From Cupriavidus sp. D384 (GTDB lineage Bacteria; Pseudomonadota; Gammaproteobacteria; Burkholderiales; Burkholderiaceae): a DNA stretch of 64,000 nucleotides. The translations under genes and the position numbers were made by a program. Below the pieces are notes generated by a model. That model ran no database searches, was not told the origin of the DNA, and saw nothing but the letters and a program-made list of their open reading frames with translations. Location: positions 62,001-126,000 of the forward strand of contig NZ_BBQI01000009.1 of assembly GCF_001652915.1 (NCBI RefSeq), given 5' to 3'. This document shows, piece after piece, positions 23,731-31,910 of the stretch (positions within the stretch are counted from its first letter, which is position 1; each line of letters starts with the position of its first letter).

Positions 23731-23740
23731 TGTCTATACA
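23731..23740 (-). promoter_or_regulatory. HutC-type operator upstream of hutH
   Basis: TGTCTATACA, embedded in the palindrome CCTGT-CTAT-ACAGG (23729-23742), differs by one base from the TGTA-N2-TACA core reported for HutC. On the minus strand it follows TCGACT, a weak -35-like hexamer, at four bases, similar to the arrangement in front of the transporter gene. Confidence 0.7.
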
Positions 23741-23803
23741 GGTTAGTCGAAAAATAAACCCGATGACCAGCTTTTGACTGGCCCCGGGCGTCGGGCGACT
23801 GCC

Positions 23804-24565
23804 CTAGCCGAAGGCTGGATTGCCGTCGGCGCGAAACCGGCTGCCCAGCCGATACCGGTTGCCCGGGTGCAGGCAGCGAACAAATGTGACTGGCACGCCA
23901 TGCGTCCAGGTGCGGCGTGTCAGCAGCAGGCAGGGCTGCGTGGGCGGCATCTCCAGCTGCGCGGCCTGCTCGGCCGTGGCGGCGATGGCATCGACCACAT
24001 GCTCCACCTGGTCATAGGGCACGTTGCGCAGCAGGTACTCGCCCGGCTGCGTATCGGCAAAATCCTGCGTGATGAAGTCGGGGGCCACCCGCGGGTTCAC
24101 GTAGCGGTCTTCCAGCTGCACCGGCAAGCCATCTTCGCGATGGATGCAGATCGAGTGGTACACCGATTCGCCGGTGCGCAGTTCCAGCGCGGCGGCTACC
24201 TCGATCGACGCCGACACGCGCTCCACCAGGATCACGTCGCAGGCGTAGTCATGGCCGCGCATGCGGATCTCGTCCTGCAGGTTGACCACCGACAGCAGCG
24301 TGGACTGCGGTTTGTGTTCGGCCACGAACGTGCCCACACCGGCCACGCGCACCACCCTGCCCTGCTCCGACAGCTCGCGCAATGCCCGGTTGACCGTCAT
24401 GCGCGACACCGAGAACCGGTTCACCAGTTCCTGCTCGGACGGCACGCGGTCGCCAGGCTGCCACGCGCCGCTCTGGATCTGGCGCGCGATGTATTCCTTG
24501 ACCTGCTGGTACAGCGCAGCCGGAGCGTTGGACGGGGAAGGTGCCGGATTGGCGGACTGATTCAT
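23804..24565 (-). CDS. hutC: Histidine utilisation repressor HutC (GntR family)
   Basis: A 253-residue GntR/HutC-subfamily regulator. It has an N-terminal winged helix (about 17-85: YQQVKEYIARQI, RVPSEQELVNRFSVSRMTVNRALREL) and a C-terminal UTRA ligand-binding domain. HutC represses hut genes until it binds urocanate. It is encoded between the transporter ATPase (29 bp upstream) and hutH (99 bp downstream), so it would be induced with its own regulon and provide negative feedback. Confidence 0.94.
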   Translation of the reverse strand: MNQSANPAPSPSNAPAALYQQVKEYIARQIQSGAWQPGDRVPSEQELVNRFSVSRMTVNRALRELSEQGRVVRVAGVGTFVAEHKPQSTLLSVVNLQDEIRMRGHDYACDVILVERVSASIEVAAALELRTGESVYHSICIHREDGLPVQLEDRYVNPRVAPDFITQDFADTQPGEYLLRNVPYDQVEHVVDAIAATAEQAAQLEMPPTQPCLLLTRRTWTHGVPVTFVRCLHPGNRYRLGSRFRADGNPAFG

Positions 24566-24594
24566 GGCCTGTTGCGAATTGCCGGATTGCCGGT

Positions 24595-25374
24595 TCAGTG
24601 CTCGGCCGAAGCCATGGCTTCGGCGCGAATCTCCTCGGTGAGCCGTGCCTTGAGCACGGAGAACTCGGGCGATGTCTTGATCGTGTAATGGCGCGGATGG
24701 GCAAAGTCCACCGCGATCTCGCTCTTGATCCGACCGGGCCGCGCGGAAAACACCGCCACGCGGTTAGCCATGAAAATGGCCTCGTCGATATCGTGCGTCA
24801 CGAATAATACCGTCTTGCGGTGCGACTCCCAGATCCCGAGCAGCAGTTCCTGCATCAGCACGCGCGTCTGGTTGTCCAGCGCGCCGAACGGCTCGTCGAG
24901 CAGCAGGATCTTCGGGTCGTTAGCCAGCGCGCGCGCAATCGCCGTGCGCTGCTGCATGCCGCCCGACAGCTGCTTCGGATAGTGCTGCTCGAACCCGCGC
25001 AGCCCCACGCGGGCGATAAAGAAGTCGCTGCGCTCTTTCTGCTCGGCCGCGCTCATGCCACGCTCGCGCAGGCCGAAACGCACGTTCTGCTCGATCGTCA
25101 GCCACGGAAACAGCGTGTACGACTGGAACACCATGCCACGGTCGGCGCCCGGGCCGGCCACCGGCTGGCCGTCCAGCAGCACGCGCCCGCCGCTCGGAGT
25201 GTCGAGCCCGGCCACGATGCGCAGCAGCGTGGACTTGCCGCAGCCCGACGGGCCCAGGATCGTCACGAAATCGTTGTCGCGGACATCGAAGTCCACCGGC
25301 AGCAGCGCCTGCGTGCTGCCGCCACGCGGATTCTCGAACGTACGGGAAACCTGCTGGATCGACAGCGCGCTCAT
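24595..25374 (-). CDS. ABC transporter ATP-binding protein (nitrate/sulfonate/taurine type) in the hut operon
   Basis: A 259-residue ATPase with Walker A GPSGCGKST (41-49), Q-loop around 83, signature LSGGM (135-139) and Walker B ILLLDE (155-160). Its closest look is to SsuB/TauB/NrtD ATPases. The ATG at 25374 overlaps the permease stop by four bases, which fixes the start although the frame is open well into the permease gene. It energises uptake by the adjacent permease and binding protein. Operon position with hutC and hutH points to histidine, urocanate or a related imidazole as substrate; this is inference. Confidence 0.92.
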   Translation of the reverse strand: MSALSIQQVSRTFENPRGGSTQALLPVDFDVRDNDFVTILGPSGCGKSTLLRIVAGLDTPSGGRVLLDGQPVAGPGADRGMVFQSYTLFPWLTIEQNVRFGLRERGMSAAEQKERSDFFIARVGLRGFEQHYPKQLSGGMQQRTAIARALANDPKILLLDEPFGALDNQTRVLMQELLLGIWESHRKTVLFVTHDIDEAIFMANRVAVFSARPGRIKSEIAVDFAHPRHYTIKTSPEFSVLKARLTEEIRAEAMASAEH

Positions 25375-26243
25375 TTGATCGAACTCCACGGAAACAGGCG
25401 CTGGTTCGCCAGCTTGAAGACCAGGTCGGACACCAGCCCGATGCAGCCGATGACGATGATGCCAAAGATGATCTGCCCGGTGTTCAGCAGCGCCTGGCTG
25501 TCGGTGATCATGTGGCCGATGCCCGATGACGAGCCGATCAGCTCGGCCACGATCACATATGTCCACGCCCAGCCCAGCACCAGCCGCAGCGTCTCGGCAA
25601 TCTCCGGCGCTGCGCCCGGAATCAGCACGCGGCGCACAATGCCGCGCGGCGTGGCCCCCAGCGTGTAGGCAGCCTCGACCAGGTCCTTGCGCGCACCGCC
25701 CACCGTGACCGCCACCATCAGCACGATCTGGAAGAAGGAGCCGATGAAGATCACCAGCAGCTTCTGCGTCTCGCCGATACCGGCCCACAGGATCAGCAGC
25801 GGAATGAACGCCGACGCCGGCAGGTAGCGGCAGAACGACACGAACGGTTCGAAAAACGCCTCGGCCGCCTTGTAGGCACCCATGAAGATGCCAAGCGGCA
25901 CGGCCAGCACCGCCGCCAGCACGAAGCCGCCCACCACGCGCCAGACCGTCATGCCGATATCGCCGATAAAGCCATACTGCGTGAACAGCAGCCAGCCCTC
26001 GTGCGCCATCGTCAGCGGATCGGCCAGGAACGTGCGCGGCACGAAGCCGCCCAGCGTGACCACGGCCCAGACCGCGAAGAACACGCCGAAGAACGACAGG
26101 CCCAGCACCCAGCGGACCTGCGACGACACCGGCACCAGCGGCGACAGCCACGGATGGCGTGCGCGCGGCGCGCGGTCCACCGGCTGCGTGGCGATGGGCG
26201 CGGGCGGGCGCGCGGAGGCGGAAGCTTGCACGGACGACGACAT
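25371..26243 (-). CDS. ABC transporter permease (SsuC/TauC type) in the hut operon
   Basis: A 290-residue permease with about six membrane segments and the EAA-type loop (EAAYTLGATPRGIVRRVLIPGAAPEI) that contacts the ATPase. The ATG at 26243 is preferred over one at 26279 because GGAG lies six bases before it and the upstream choice would overlap the binding-protein gene by 23 bp. The N-terminal 40 residues are Ala/Pro/Ser-rich and probably cytoplasmic. Its stop overlaps the ATPase start. Confidence 0.92.
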   Translation of the reverse strand: MSSSVQASASARPPAPIATQPVDRAPRARHPWLSPLVPVSSQVRWVLGLSFFGVFFAVWAVVTLGGFVPRTFLADPLTMAHEGWLLFTQYGFIGDIGMTVWRVVGGFVLAAVLAVPLGIFMGAYKAAEAFFEPFVSFCRYLPASAFIPLLILWAGIGETQKLLVIFIGSFFQIVLMVAVTVGGARKDLVEAAYTLGATPRGIVRRVLIPGAAPEIAETLRLVLGWAWTYVIVAELIGSSSGIGHMITDSQALLNTGQIIFGIIVIGCIGLVSDLVFKLANQRLFPWSSIK

Positions 26244-26256
26244 CACGGACTCCGGC

Positions 26257-27219
26257 TTACTTGAGGTATCGGGCGTCATAGATCGCCGTCACATCGGGCA
26301 CCTGGCGGATCACGCCGATGTCCTTGAGCACATCGGCCGCTTCCTTGCTGAAGCTTGCCAGCTCCCCCGAGAAGAATTTCTGGTTGGCCGCCTTGTCCTG
26401 CCAGCGCAGGTAGGCCGACGACTTGGCGAACTGCTCGCCGGTCTGCTTGACCGCCGCGCCCATGATCTCGTTGGACTTCTCCGGCTCCTTGCGGATCATC
26501 TCCAGCGCCTCGAAGTAGCTGTCGACCAGCGCCTGGGCGGCCTTGGGATTGTCCTTCAGCCATTTGGGCGCGCAACCCAGGGTATCGGTCACCATCGGGT
26601 AGTCGAGCGTGGTGGCCAGGATCTTGCCCTTGTCCGGATTGGCGCGCACCGTCGACAGGTACGGCTCGTAAGTCATGGCGCCATCGTTCTGGCCCGCCAC
26701 GAACGCCTGCGCGGCCGCCTGCGGCGACAGCGTGGTCAGCCTGACGTCCTTGAGCGTCATGCCGTTCTTCTTCAGCATCCAGGCCAGGCCGAAATAAGGC
26801 GCGGTGCCCGGGGCGTCCACGCCGATGGTCTTGCCCTTGAGATCGGCAAACGACTTCACGTCGCCGCGCACGGCCAGGCCATCGGCGCCGTACGACTTGT
26901 CGAGCTGCACGATCTGGGTGATGGGCACGCCGTTGGCATTCCAGGCCACATGGGTTTCCACGGTGGTCGCAGCGCACTGGATGGCCCCCGAGGCCAGCGC
27001 CAGGTGGCGGTCCTTCTGCGGAATCATCTTGATATCCACATCCACGCCATGCTTCTTGAAGATGCCTGCCTTGTCGGCCAGCGTCAGCGGCGCGAAACCG
27101 GTCCAGCCGCTCATGCCCAGGGTCACTGGCGTGTTCTCGGCGTGGGCGGGCGCGGCCAGGGCCGCGACGGCAAGGGTGGACGCAACTGCGGCAAAACGGA
27201 ACGGCAGGGGCAGCTTCAT
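26257..27219 (-). CDS. NMT1/SsuA-like ABC transporter substrate-binding protein in the hut operon
   Basis: A 320-residue exported protein. The start at 27219 gives a clean signal peptide, MKLPLPFRFAAVASTLAVAALAAPAHA, and has GGAG eight bases upstream; an ATG at 27261 would add 14 unlikely residues. The mature protein opens with VTLGMSGWTGFAPLTLADKAGIFKKHG and belongs to the NMT1/TauA/SsuA/ThiY family. It is the first gene of the leftward unit that continues into hutC and hutH. A HutC-type operator sits between its promoter hexamers, so the likely ligand is histidine, urocanate or another imidazole catabolite. This is not one of the better-known hut transporters. Confidence 0.9.
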   Translation of the reverse strand: MKLPLPFRFAAVASTLAVAALAAPAHAENTPVTLGMSGWTGFAPLTLADKAGIFKKHGVDVDIKMIPQKDRHLALASGAIQCAATTVETHVAWNANGVPITQIVQLDKSYGADGLAVRGDVKSFADLKGKTIGVDAPGTAPYFGLAWMLKKNGMTLKDVRLTTLSPQAAAQAFVAGQNDGAMTYEPYLSTVRANPDKGKILATTLDYPMVTDTLGCAPKWLKDNPKAAQALVDSYFEALEMIRKEPEKSNEIMGAAVKQTGEQFAKSSAYLRWQDKAANQKFFSGELASFSKEAADVLKDIGVIRQVPDVTAIYDARYLK

Positions 27220-27251
27220 GCTGTCGGCTCCATCAGTCGTGGGGTGAACGC

Positions 27252-27280
27252 AATCTATCAATGCTGTATATACAAGTCAA
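27252..27280 (-). promoter_or_regulatory. Promoter of the hut transporter operon with embedded HutC operator
   Basis: On the minus strand TTGACT (27275-27280) and TAGATT (27252-27257) are 17 bp apart. The perfect 10-bp palindrome TGTATATACA (27265-27274) fills the spacer next to the -35 box. It matches the HutC core TGTA-N2-TACA exactly, so bound HutC would block RNA polymerase. Confidence 0.8.
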
Positions 27281-27420
27281 ACCCGGGGTTTACCTGAGTC
27301 GTCCGGCAAGTGCGCCTGGCCGGATCCGAACCATGGCGCGCGATTCCGGTGCATGAGCATGTTGCGACGCACCGAAGACAATCATGGGAATCAGCGGCCG
27401 CACCACGCAGGGATCGATCT

Positions 27421-27430
27421 TGTATAGACA
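27421..27430 (-). promoter_or_regulatory. Second, distal HutC-type operator upstream of the transporter genes
   Basis: TGTATAGACA is the exact reverse complement of the hutH-proximal site (TGTCTATACA), about 150 bp upstream of the promoter-embedded operator. An auxiliary operator for DNA looping is possible. Apart from this site, 27281-27501 holds no gene I can support. Confidence 0.6.
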
Positions 27431-27501
27431 GGCCGGAACGGCGCAATGCCACGCAATCGCCATGCCTGCCGGCATCGGGCCGGCGGCAATGGCTCAGCGG
27501 C

Positions 27502-27532
27502 ATTCTTCGATCGAATCTATCGATCGAAGAAT
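27502..27532. repeat. Perfect hairpin spanning the stop codon of the SDR gene
   Basis: ATTCTTCGATCG (27502-27513) and CGATCGAAGAAT (27521-27532) pair over 12 bp with a 7-base loop that contains the TAG stop of the leftward gene. No T-run follows on the minus strand, so a role in mRNA stability or weak termination is more likely than strong termination. Confidence 0.7.
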
Positions 27533-28542
27533 GAAGTGACGGTGGGATAACGCAAACGCAGTCGCAGTTCGCGCTTGAGGCGGCGGTTGTCGAGCCGGCG
27601 CGACTCGCTCATGAAGCTCAGGAGCGTGGGGTCGATGGTGTCGCGCGCCTGCTGGCGCGTGATGCGCGGCGGGCGTGGCAGGCCCTTGCGGTCTGCCACG
27701 AGGTCGAAATAGTCGGCCATGCGCAGTTCGGTGTCGTCGCTGGCATGCACCACCCGCTGCGGCCGGCCACGCCAGAGCGCGGCGATCATGGCGCGCGCCA
27801 GGTCGTCGGCGTGGATGTGGCTGGTGTAGACGTCGTCCTGGGGCGCCAGCGCTGGCGTGCCCTTGTGCAGACGCGCCACGGGCAGCCGGTCTTCGGCATA
27901 GATGCCGGGGATGCGGACGATGCCCGTGCGCCAGCCGGCGTCGCGGCCAAAGGCGCGCACCGCCGCTTCCGCCGCCACGCGCCGCCTGGCCCGCGCCGTC
28001 TGCGGACGCACCGCATGGAATTCCTGCACGCGGGCCCCGCCCCGATCGCCGTAGACCCCCGTGGTGCTGGCGTAGATGAAGGCCCCGGCGGCACGGTGGC
28101 GCGAGGACGCCTCAAACGCACGGTGCCAGCCCCGCTCGGGTAGAATGGCGGCCTCGCCGACGCCCGGCCGCAGGGCGCGCGTGCGGCGCCAGCTGGTGCG
28201 CCGTAGCGCACCCAGCAACGCCTGCGTGCGTGGATCGCCATCGCCCTGTCCGGGCGGCGGCGCCAGGTCGATGACCCGGTCGGCCAGTCGCGACAGACGT
28301 GCCAGCGTGGCCGGCTGGTCAAGATTGGCCACCAGCGGAATCGCGCCGGCTTCGCGCAGTTCCGACTCGCGCGATGGTTGCGACGTCACGGCGAAAACGC
28401 GCATGCGCGTGGCAAGCACGCGCAGGATGCGGGTGCCGACATCGCCGCAACCAACGATCAGCAGGCGCGGACGGCCCAGCCGCCGACGCCGAACGCCCCG
28501 TGGGGAAGACAACGCCGCTTGCGGCGACAGAATTTGGTTCAT
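27517..28542 (-). CDS. NAD-dependent epimerase/dehydratase-like protein (extended SDR)
   Basis: A 341-residue protein with a nucleotide-binding GCGDVG at 31-36 after an Arg-rich leader, and a later YASTTGVYGDRGG segment like the catalytic region of atypical SDRs related to YeeZ/epimerases. The Tyr-x3-Lys catalytic pair is not evident, so enzymatic activity is uncertain. The start lies only 10 bp from the start of the divergent reductase gene, leaving no room for a normal leader on either side. The stop codon is in a hairpin loop. Confidence 0.75.
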   Translation of the reverse strand: MNQILSPQAALSSPRGVRRRRLGRPRLLIVGCGDVGTRILRVLATRMRVFAVTSQPSRESELREAGAIPLVANLDQPATLARLSRLADRVIDLAPPPGQGDGDPRTQALLGALRRTSWRRTRALRPGVGEAAILPERGWHRAFEASSRHRAAGAFIYASTTGVYGDRGGARVQEFHAVRPQTARARRRVAAEAAVRAFGRDAGWRTGIVRIPGIYAEDRLPVARLHKGTPALAPQDDVYTSHIHADDLARAMIAALWRGRPQRVVHASDDTELRMADYFDLVADRKGLPRPPRITRQQARDTIDPTLLSFMSESRRLDNRRLKRELRLRLRYPTVTSFFDR

Positions 28543-28552
28543 AGACCCGATT

Positions 28553-29608
28553 ATGGCTTATCAAGTTACCGTCATGCCGAGTGGCCACAAGTTCGAAGTG
28601 GCTGCCGACGAAACCATCCTGGGCGCCGCGCTGCGCCATAGCATCGGCCTGCCGTACGGCTGCAAGAACGGCGCCTGCGGGTCGTGCAAGGGCCGTGTGG
28701 TCGAAGGCACGATCAACCAGGGCGACCACGCCGCGTCGGCCCTGACCGCCCAGGAAAAGACCGAGGGCCGCGCGCTGTTCTGCTGCGCCAACGCCACCTC
28801 GGACATCACCATCGAATGCCGCGAGGTGCATGGCGCCGGCGACATCCCCATCAAGAAGATCCCGTGCCGCGTCGCCACCATGGAGCGCCTGGCAGATGAC
28901 GTGATCTCGATCCGGCTGCAACTGCCCGCCACCGAGCGCATGCAGTTCCTGGCCGGCCAGTACGTGGAATTCCTGCTGCGCGACGGCAAGCGCCGCAGCT
29001 ATTCGATCGCCACGCCGCCGCACGAGGAAGGCCCGATCGAACTGCACATCCGCCATATGCCCGGCGGCGCGTTCACCGACTACGTGTTCGGCGCGAAGGA
29101 AGGCATGCCGGCCATGAAGGAACGCGACATCCTGCGCTTCGAGGGCCCGCTGGGCAGCTTCTTCCTGCGCGAGGATTCGGACAAGCCGATCATCCTGCTG
29201 GCCTCCGGCACCGGTTTCGCGCCGATCAAGGCCATCGTCGAGCACGCCGCCTACACCGGCATCACGCGCCCGATGACGCTGTACTGGGGCGGCCGCCGAC
29301 CGGCCGACCTGTACATGCACGCGCTGTGCGAGCAGTGGGCACGCGACCTGCCGAACTTCAAGTACGTGCCCGTGGTGTCCGACGCCCGCGCCGAAGACAA
29401 CTGGCCGGGCCGCAACGGCTTTGTCCACCAGGCCGTGATGGCCGACCATCCGGACCTGTCGGGCCACGAGGTCTACGCCTGCGGCGCACCGGTCATGGTC
29501 AACGCCGCGCGCACCGATTTCTCGGCCCAGTGCCGCCTGCACGAGGACGCGTTCTTCGCCGATTCGTTCACGTCCGAGGCCGATCTGCACGCGGCCGGCG
29601 CCGCCTGA
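28553..29608 (+). CDS. 2Fe-2S ferredoxin / flavodoxin reductase-type oxidoreductase (CDP-6-deoxy-delta-3,4-glucoseen reductase-like)
   Basis: A 351-residue two-module protein. The N-terminal plant-type ferredoxin has Cys37, Cys42, Cys45 and Cys77 (CKNGACGSC and LFCC). A ferredoxin-NADP reductase module follows, with RRSYSIA for flavin binding and LASGTGFAPIKAI for NAD(P)H. The frame is commonly annotated as CDP-6-deoxy-delta-3,4-glucoseen reductase in beta-proteobacteria, but no deoxysugar genes are present, so a general electron-transfer role for an unidentified partner is equally likely. No ribosome-binding site is visible, and its ATG is 10 bp from the divergent neighbour. Confidence 0.87.
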   Translation: MAYQVTVMPSGHKFEVAADETILGAALRHSIGLPYGCKNGACGSCKGRVVEGTINQGDHAASALTAQEKTEGRALFCCANATSDITIECREVHGAGDIPIKKIPCRVATMERLADDVISIRLQLPATERMQFLAGQYVEFLLRDGKRRSYSIATPPHEEGPIELHIRHMPGGAFTDYVFGAKEGMPAMKERDILRFEGPLGSFFLREDSDKPIILLASGTGFAPIKAIVEHAAYTGITRPMTLYWGGRRPADLYMHALCEQWARDLPNFKYVPVVSDARAEDNWPGRNGFVHQAVMADHPDLSGHEVYACGAPVMVNAARTDFSAQCRLHEDAFFADSFTSEADLHAAGAA

Positions 29609-29667
29609 CCGGCCCCGCTGCCGTTCCGTCGACACAACAATGCCACCCGGGTCTGCCAAATTTCGCT

Positions 29668-29696
29668 TTGACACCCGGGCGCATGCGTCTTATATT
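29668..29696 (+). promoter_or_regulatory. Strong sigma70 promoter upstream of the Arg-rich leader
   Basis: TTGACA (29668-29673, consensus) and TATATT (29691-29696) are 17 bp apart. The expected start point, about 29702-29704, coincides with the ATG of the leader ORF, so the leader could be translated without a 5' UTR. ACCCGGG occurs twice nearby (29646-29652 and 29673-29679), the second next to the -35 box. Confidence 0.85.
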
Positions 29697-29703
29697 GGCC
29701 GCC

Positions 29704-29769
29704 ATGAACACCGCCATGATCCGACGCCGCGCACGTACGTTGCTCCCCTCCGGGGTGCCGCGCGGCTGA
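29704..29769 (+). CDS. Candidate arginine-rich leader peptide (21 aa)
   Basis: A mini-ORF encoding 21 residues, including the run RRRAR at positions 7-11 (codons CGA CGC CGC GCA CGT) and a further Arg at 20. It begins at or next to the predicted transcription start and ends 27 bases before an intrinsic terminator that precedes an acetylornithine-type aminotransferase gene. Stacked arginine codons before a terminator and an arginine-pathway gene are the layout expected of ribosome-mediated attenuation. No ribosome-binding site is visible. Alternatively the ORF may be incidental and the promoter-to-terminator stretch a small RNA. Confidence 0.5.
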   Translation: MNTAMIRRRARTLLPSGVPRG

Positions 29770-29796
29770 CCGTAGACAGCGTTTGTTCAGGTCAAC

Positions 29797-29829
29797 AAGC
29801 CACGGGCAGCCCCCGTGGCTTTTTGCTTT
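29797..29829 (+). terminator. Intrinsic terminator/attenuator between leader ORF and aminotransferase gene
   Basis: A perfect 10-bp stem, AAGCCACGGG (29797-29806) with CCCGTGGCTT (29812-29821), a 5-base loop and a T-rich TTTGCTTTT. A second small inverted repeat, TTGTT-CAGGTC-AACAA (29783-29798), shares two bases with its left arm and could compete with it. Transcripts from the promoter at 29668 must read through this to reach the gene at 29869. Confidence 0.8.
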
Positions 29830-29868
29830 TCTCCGTCCCTCTTTTCATGCCGATCCCAGGAGTCCGCC

Positions 29869-31056
29869 ATGGCATTTGCTGAGTTTCCCGTCCAATCGCT
29901 GATGTACATCACCAACCGCCCCGAACTGGTCTTCACCGAAGGCAAGGGTTCGTGGCTGACGGACCATAACGGCAAGCGCTATCTGGATTTCGTGCAGGGC
30001 TGGGCAGTCAACGCGCTGGGCCACTCCAACGAAGGCATGATCCAGGCGCTGGAACAGCAGGCGCGCAAGCTGCTGAACCCGAGCCCGGCCTTCTACAACG
30101 AGCCGATGCTGAAGCTCGCGCAGCAACTGACCGACAACAGCTGCTTCGACAAGGTGTTCTTCGCCAACAGCGGCGCCGAAGCCAACGAAGGCGCGATCAA
30201 GCTGGCGCGCAAATGGGGCCGCAAGCACAAGAACGGCGCCTTCGAGATCATCACGATGGACCACAGCTTCCATGGCCGCACGCTGGCGACCATGAGCGCA
30301 TCGGGCAAGGCCGGCTGGGACACCATCTTCGCACCGCAGGTGCCGGGCTTCCCGAAGGCCGACCTGAACGACCTGGCATCGGTGGAAAAGCTGATCACCG
30401 ACAAGACCGTCGGCATCATGCTGGAACCGGTGCAGGGCGAAGGCGGCGTGATCCCCGCCAGCCGCGAATTCATGCAGGGCCTGCGCGCGCTGGCCGACAA
30501 GCACAAGCTGCTGCTGATCGTGGATGAAGTGCAGACCGGCTGCGGCCGCTGCGGCACGCTGTTCGCGTACGAGCTGTCGGGCGTGGAGCCGGACATCATG
30601 ACGCTGGGCAAGGGCATTGGCGGCGGCGTACCGCTGTCGGCGCTGCTGTGCAAGGCCGACGTGGCGAGCTTCGAGGCCGGCGACCAGGGCGGCACGTATA
30701 ACGGCAACCCGCTGATGACGGCCGTGGGCAGCTCGGTGATCTCGCAGCTGACCGCCCCGGGCTTCATGGACGACGTGAAGGCCAAGGGCGAATACCTGCG
30801 CGAGCAGCTGCTGGCGCTGTCGGCCGAGTTCGGCCTGGGCGGCGAACGCGGCGAAGGCCTGCTGCGCGCGCTGGTACTGGGCAAGGACATTGGCCCGCAG
30901 ATCGTGGAAGAAGCGCGCGAGATGAACCCGACCGGCCTGCTGCTGAACGCCCCGCGCCCGAACCTGCTGCGTTTCATGCCGGCCCTGAACGTGACGCGCG
31001 AGGAAATCGACCAGATGATCGGCATGCTGCGCGAACTGCTGAAGAAGCTGGCCTGA
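29869..31056 (+). CDS. Acetylornithine/ornithine-type aminotransferase (ArgD-like, class III)
   Basis: A 395-residue class III PLP aminotransferase. It has [20 protein letters not shown], the cofactor-binding [11 protein letters not shown], and the PLP-lysine segment [13 protein letters not shown] (Lys248). AGGAG lies six bases before the ATG at 29869. Overall form fits acetylornithine aminotransferase, the fourth step toward ornithine and arginine, but related ornithine, succinylornithine or 4-aminobutyrate enzymes cannot be excluded. An upstream Arg-rich ORF and terminator suggest arginine-linked control. Confidence 0.88.
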   Translation: MAFAEFPVQSLMYITNRPELVFTEGKGSWLTDHNGKRYLDFVQGWAVNALGHSNEGMIQALEQQARKLLNPSPAFYNEPMLKLAQQLTDNSCFDKVFFANSGAEANEGAIKLARKWGRKHKNGAFEIITMDHSFHGRTLATMSASGKAGWDTIFAPQVPGFPKADLNDLASVEKLITDKTVGIMLEPVQGEGGVIPASREFMQGLRALADKHKLLLIVDEVQTGCGRCGTLFAYELSGVEPDIMTLGKGIGGGVPLSALLCKADVASFEAGDQGGTYNGNPLMTAVGSSVISQLTAPGFMDDVKAKGEYLREQLLALSAEFGLGGERGEGLLRALVLGKDIGPQIVEEAREMNPTGLLLNAPRPNLLRFMPALNVTREEIDQMIGMLRELLKKLA

Positions 31057-31082
31057 GCCCCGCCGGTGGCCGGGCCACAATG

Positions 31083-31115
31083 AAAAACGCCTCGCGAACC
31101 GCGAGGCGTTTTTTT
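31083..31115 (+). terminator. Intrinsic terminator of the aminotransferase gene
   Basis: AAAAACGCCTCGCG (31083-31096) pairs perfectly with CGCGAGGCGTTTTT (31100-31113) around a 3-base loop, ending in seven T residues (31109-31115). Confidence 0.95.
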
Positions 31116-31126
31116 GTGTACCCGGT

Positions 31127-31168
31127 GTTTGCTCCCCTCTCCCGCCATGCGGGACAGGAGAGACAAAC
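31127..31168. repeat. Dispersed palindrome, copy C
   Basis: GTTTGCTCCCCTCTCCCGC (31127-31145) and its near-complement (31149-31168) flank a CAT centre. It lies between the aminotransferase terminator and the end of leftward livF, and resembles copy A. Confidence 0.75.
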
Positions 31169-31178
31169 CGTTGATACC

Positions 31179-31895
<717 letters not shown>

Positions 31896-31910
31896 TGCTT
31901 CTCTCCCGCC

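Noticed and set aside
23729-23742. Reading the palindrome before hutH as a terminator of hutC
   Set aside because: The arms are only 5 bp with an AT centre and no T-run; the match to the HutC core is a better explanation.
25375-26151. N-terminal extension of the transporter ATPase frame to 518 residues
   Set aside because: This part overlaps the permease gene in another frame and lacks conserved sequence; the ATPase domain begins at 25374.
27310-27534. Plus-strand 74-codon frame upstream of the hut transporter
   Set aside because: Arg/Ser-rich, overlaps a hut operator and the SDR stop hairpin, no ribosome-binding site.
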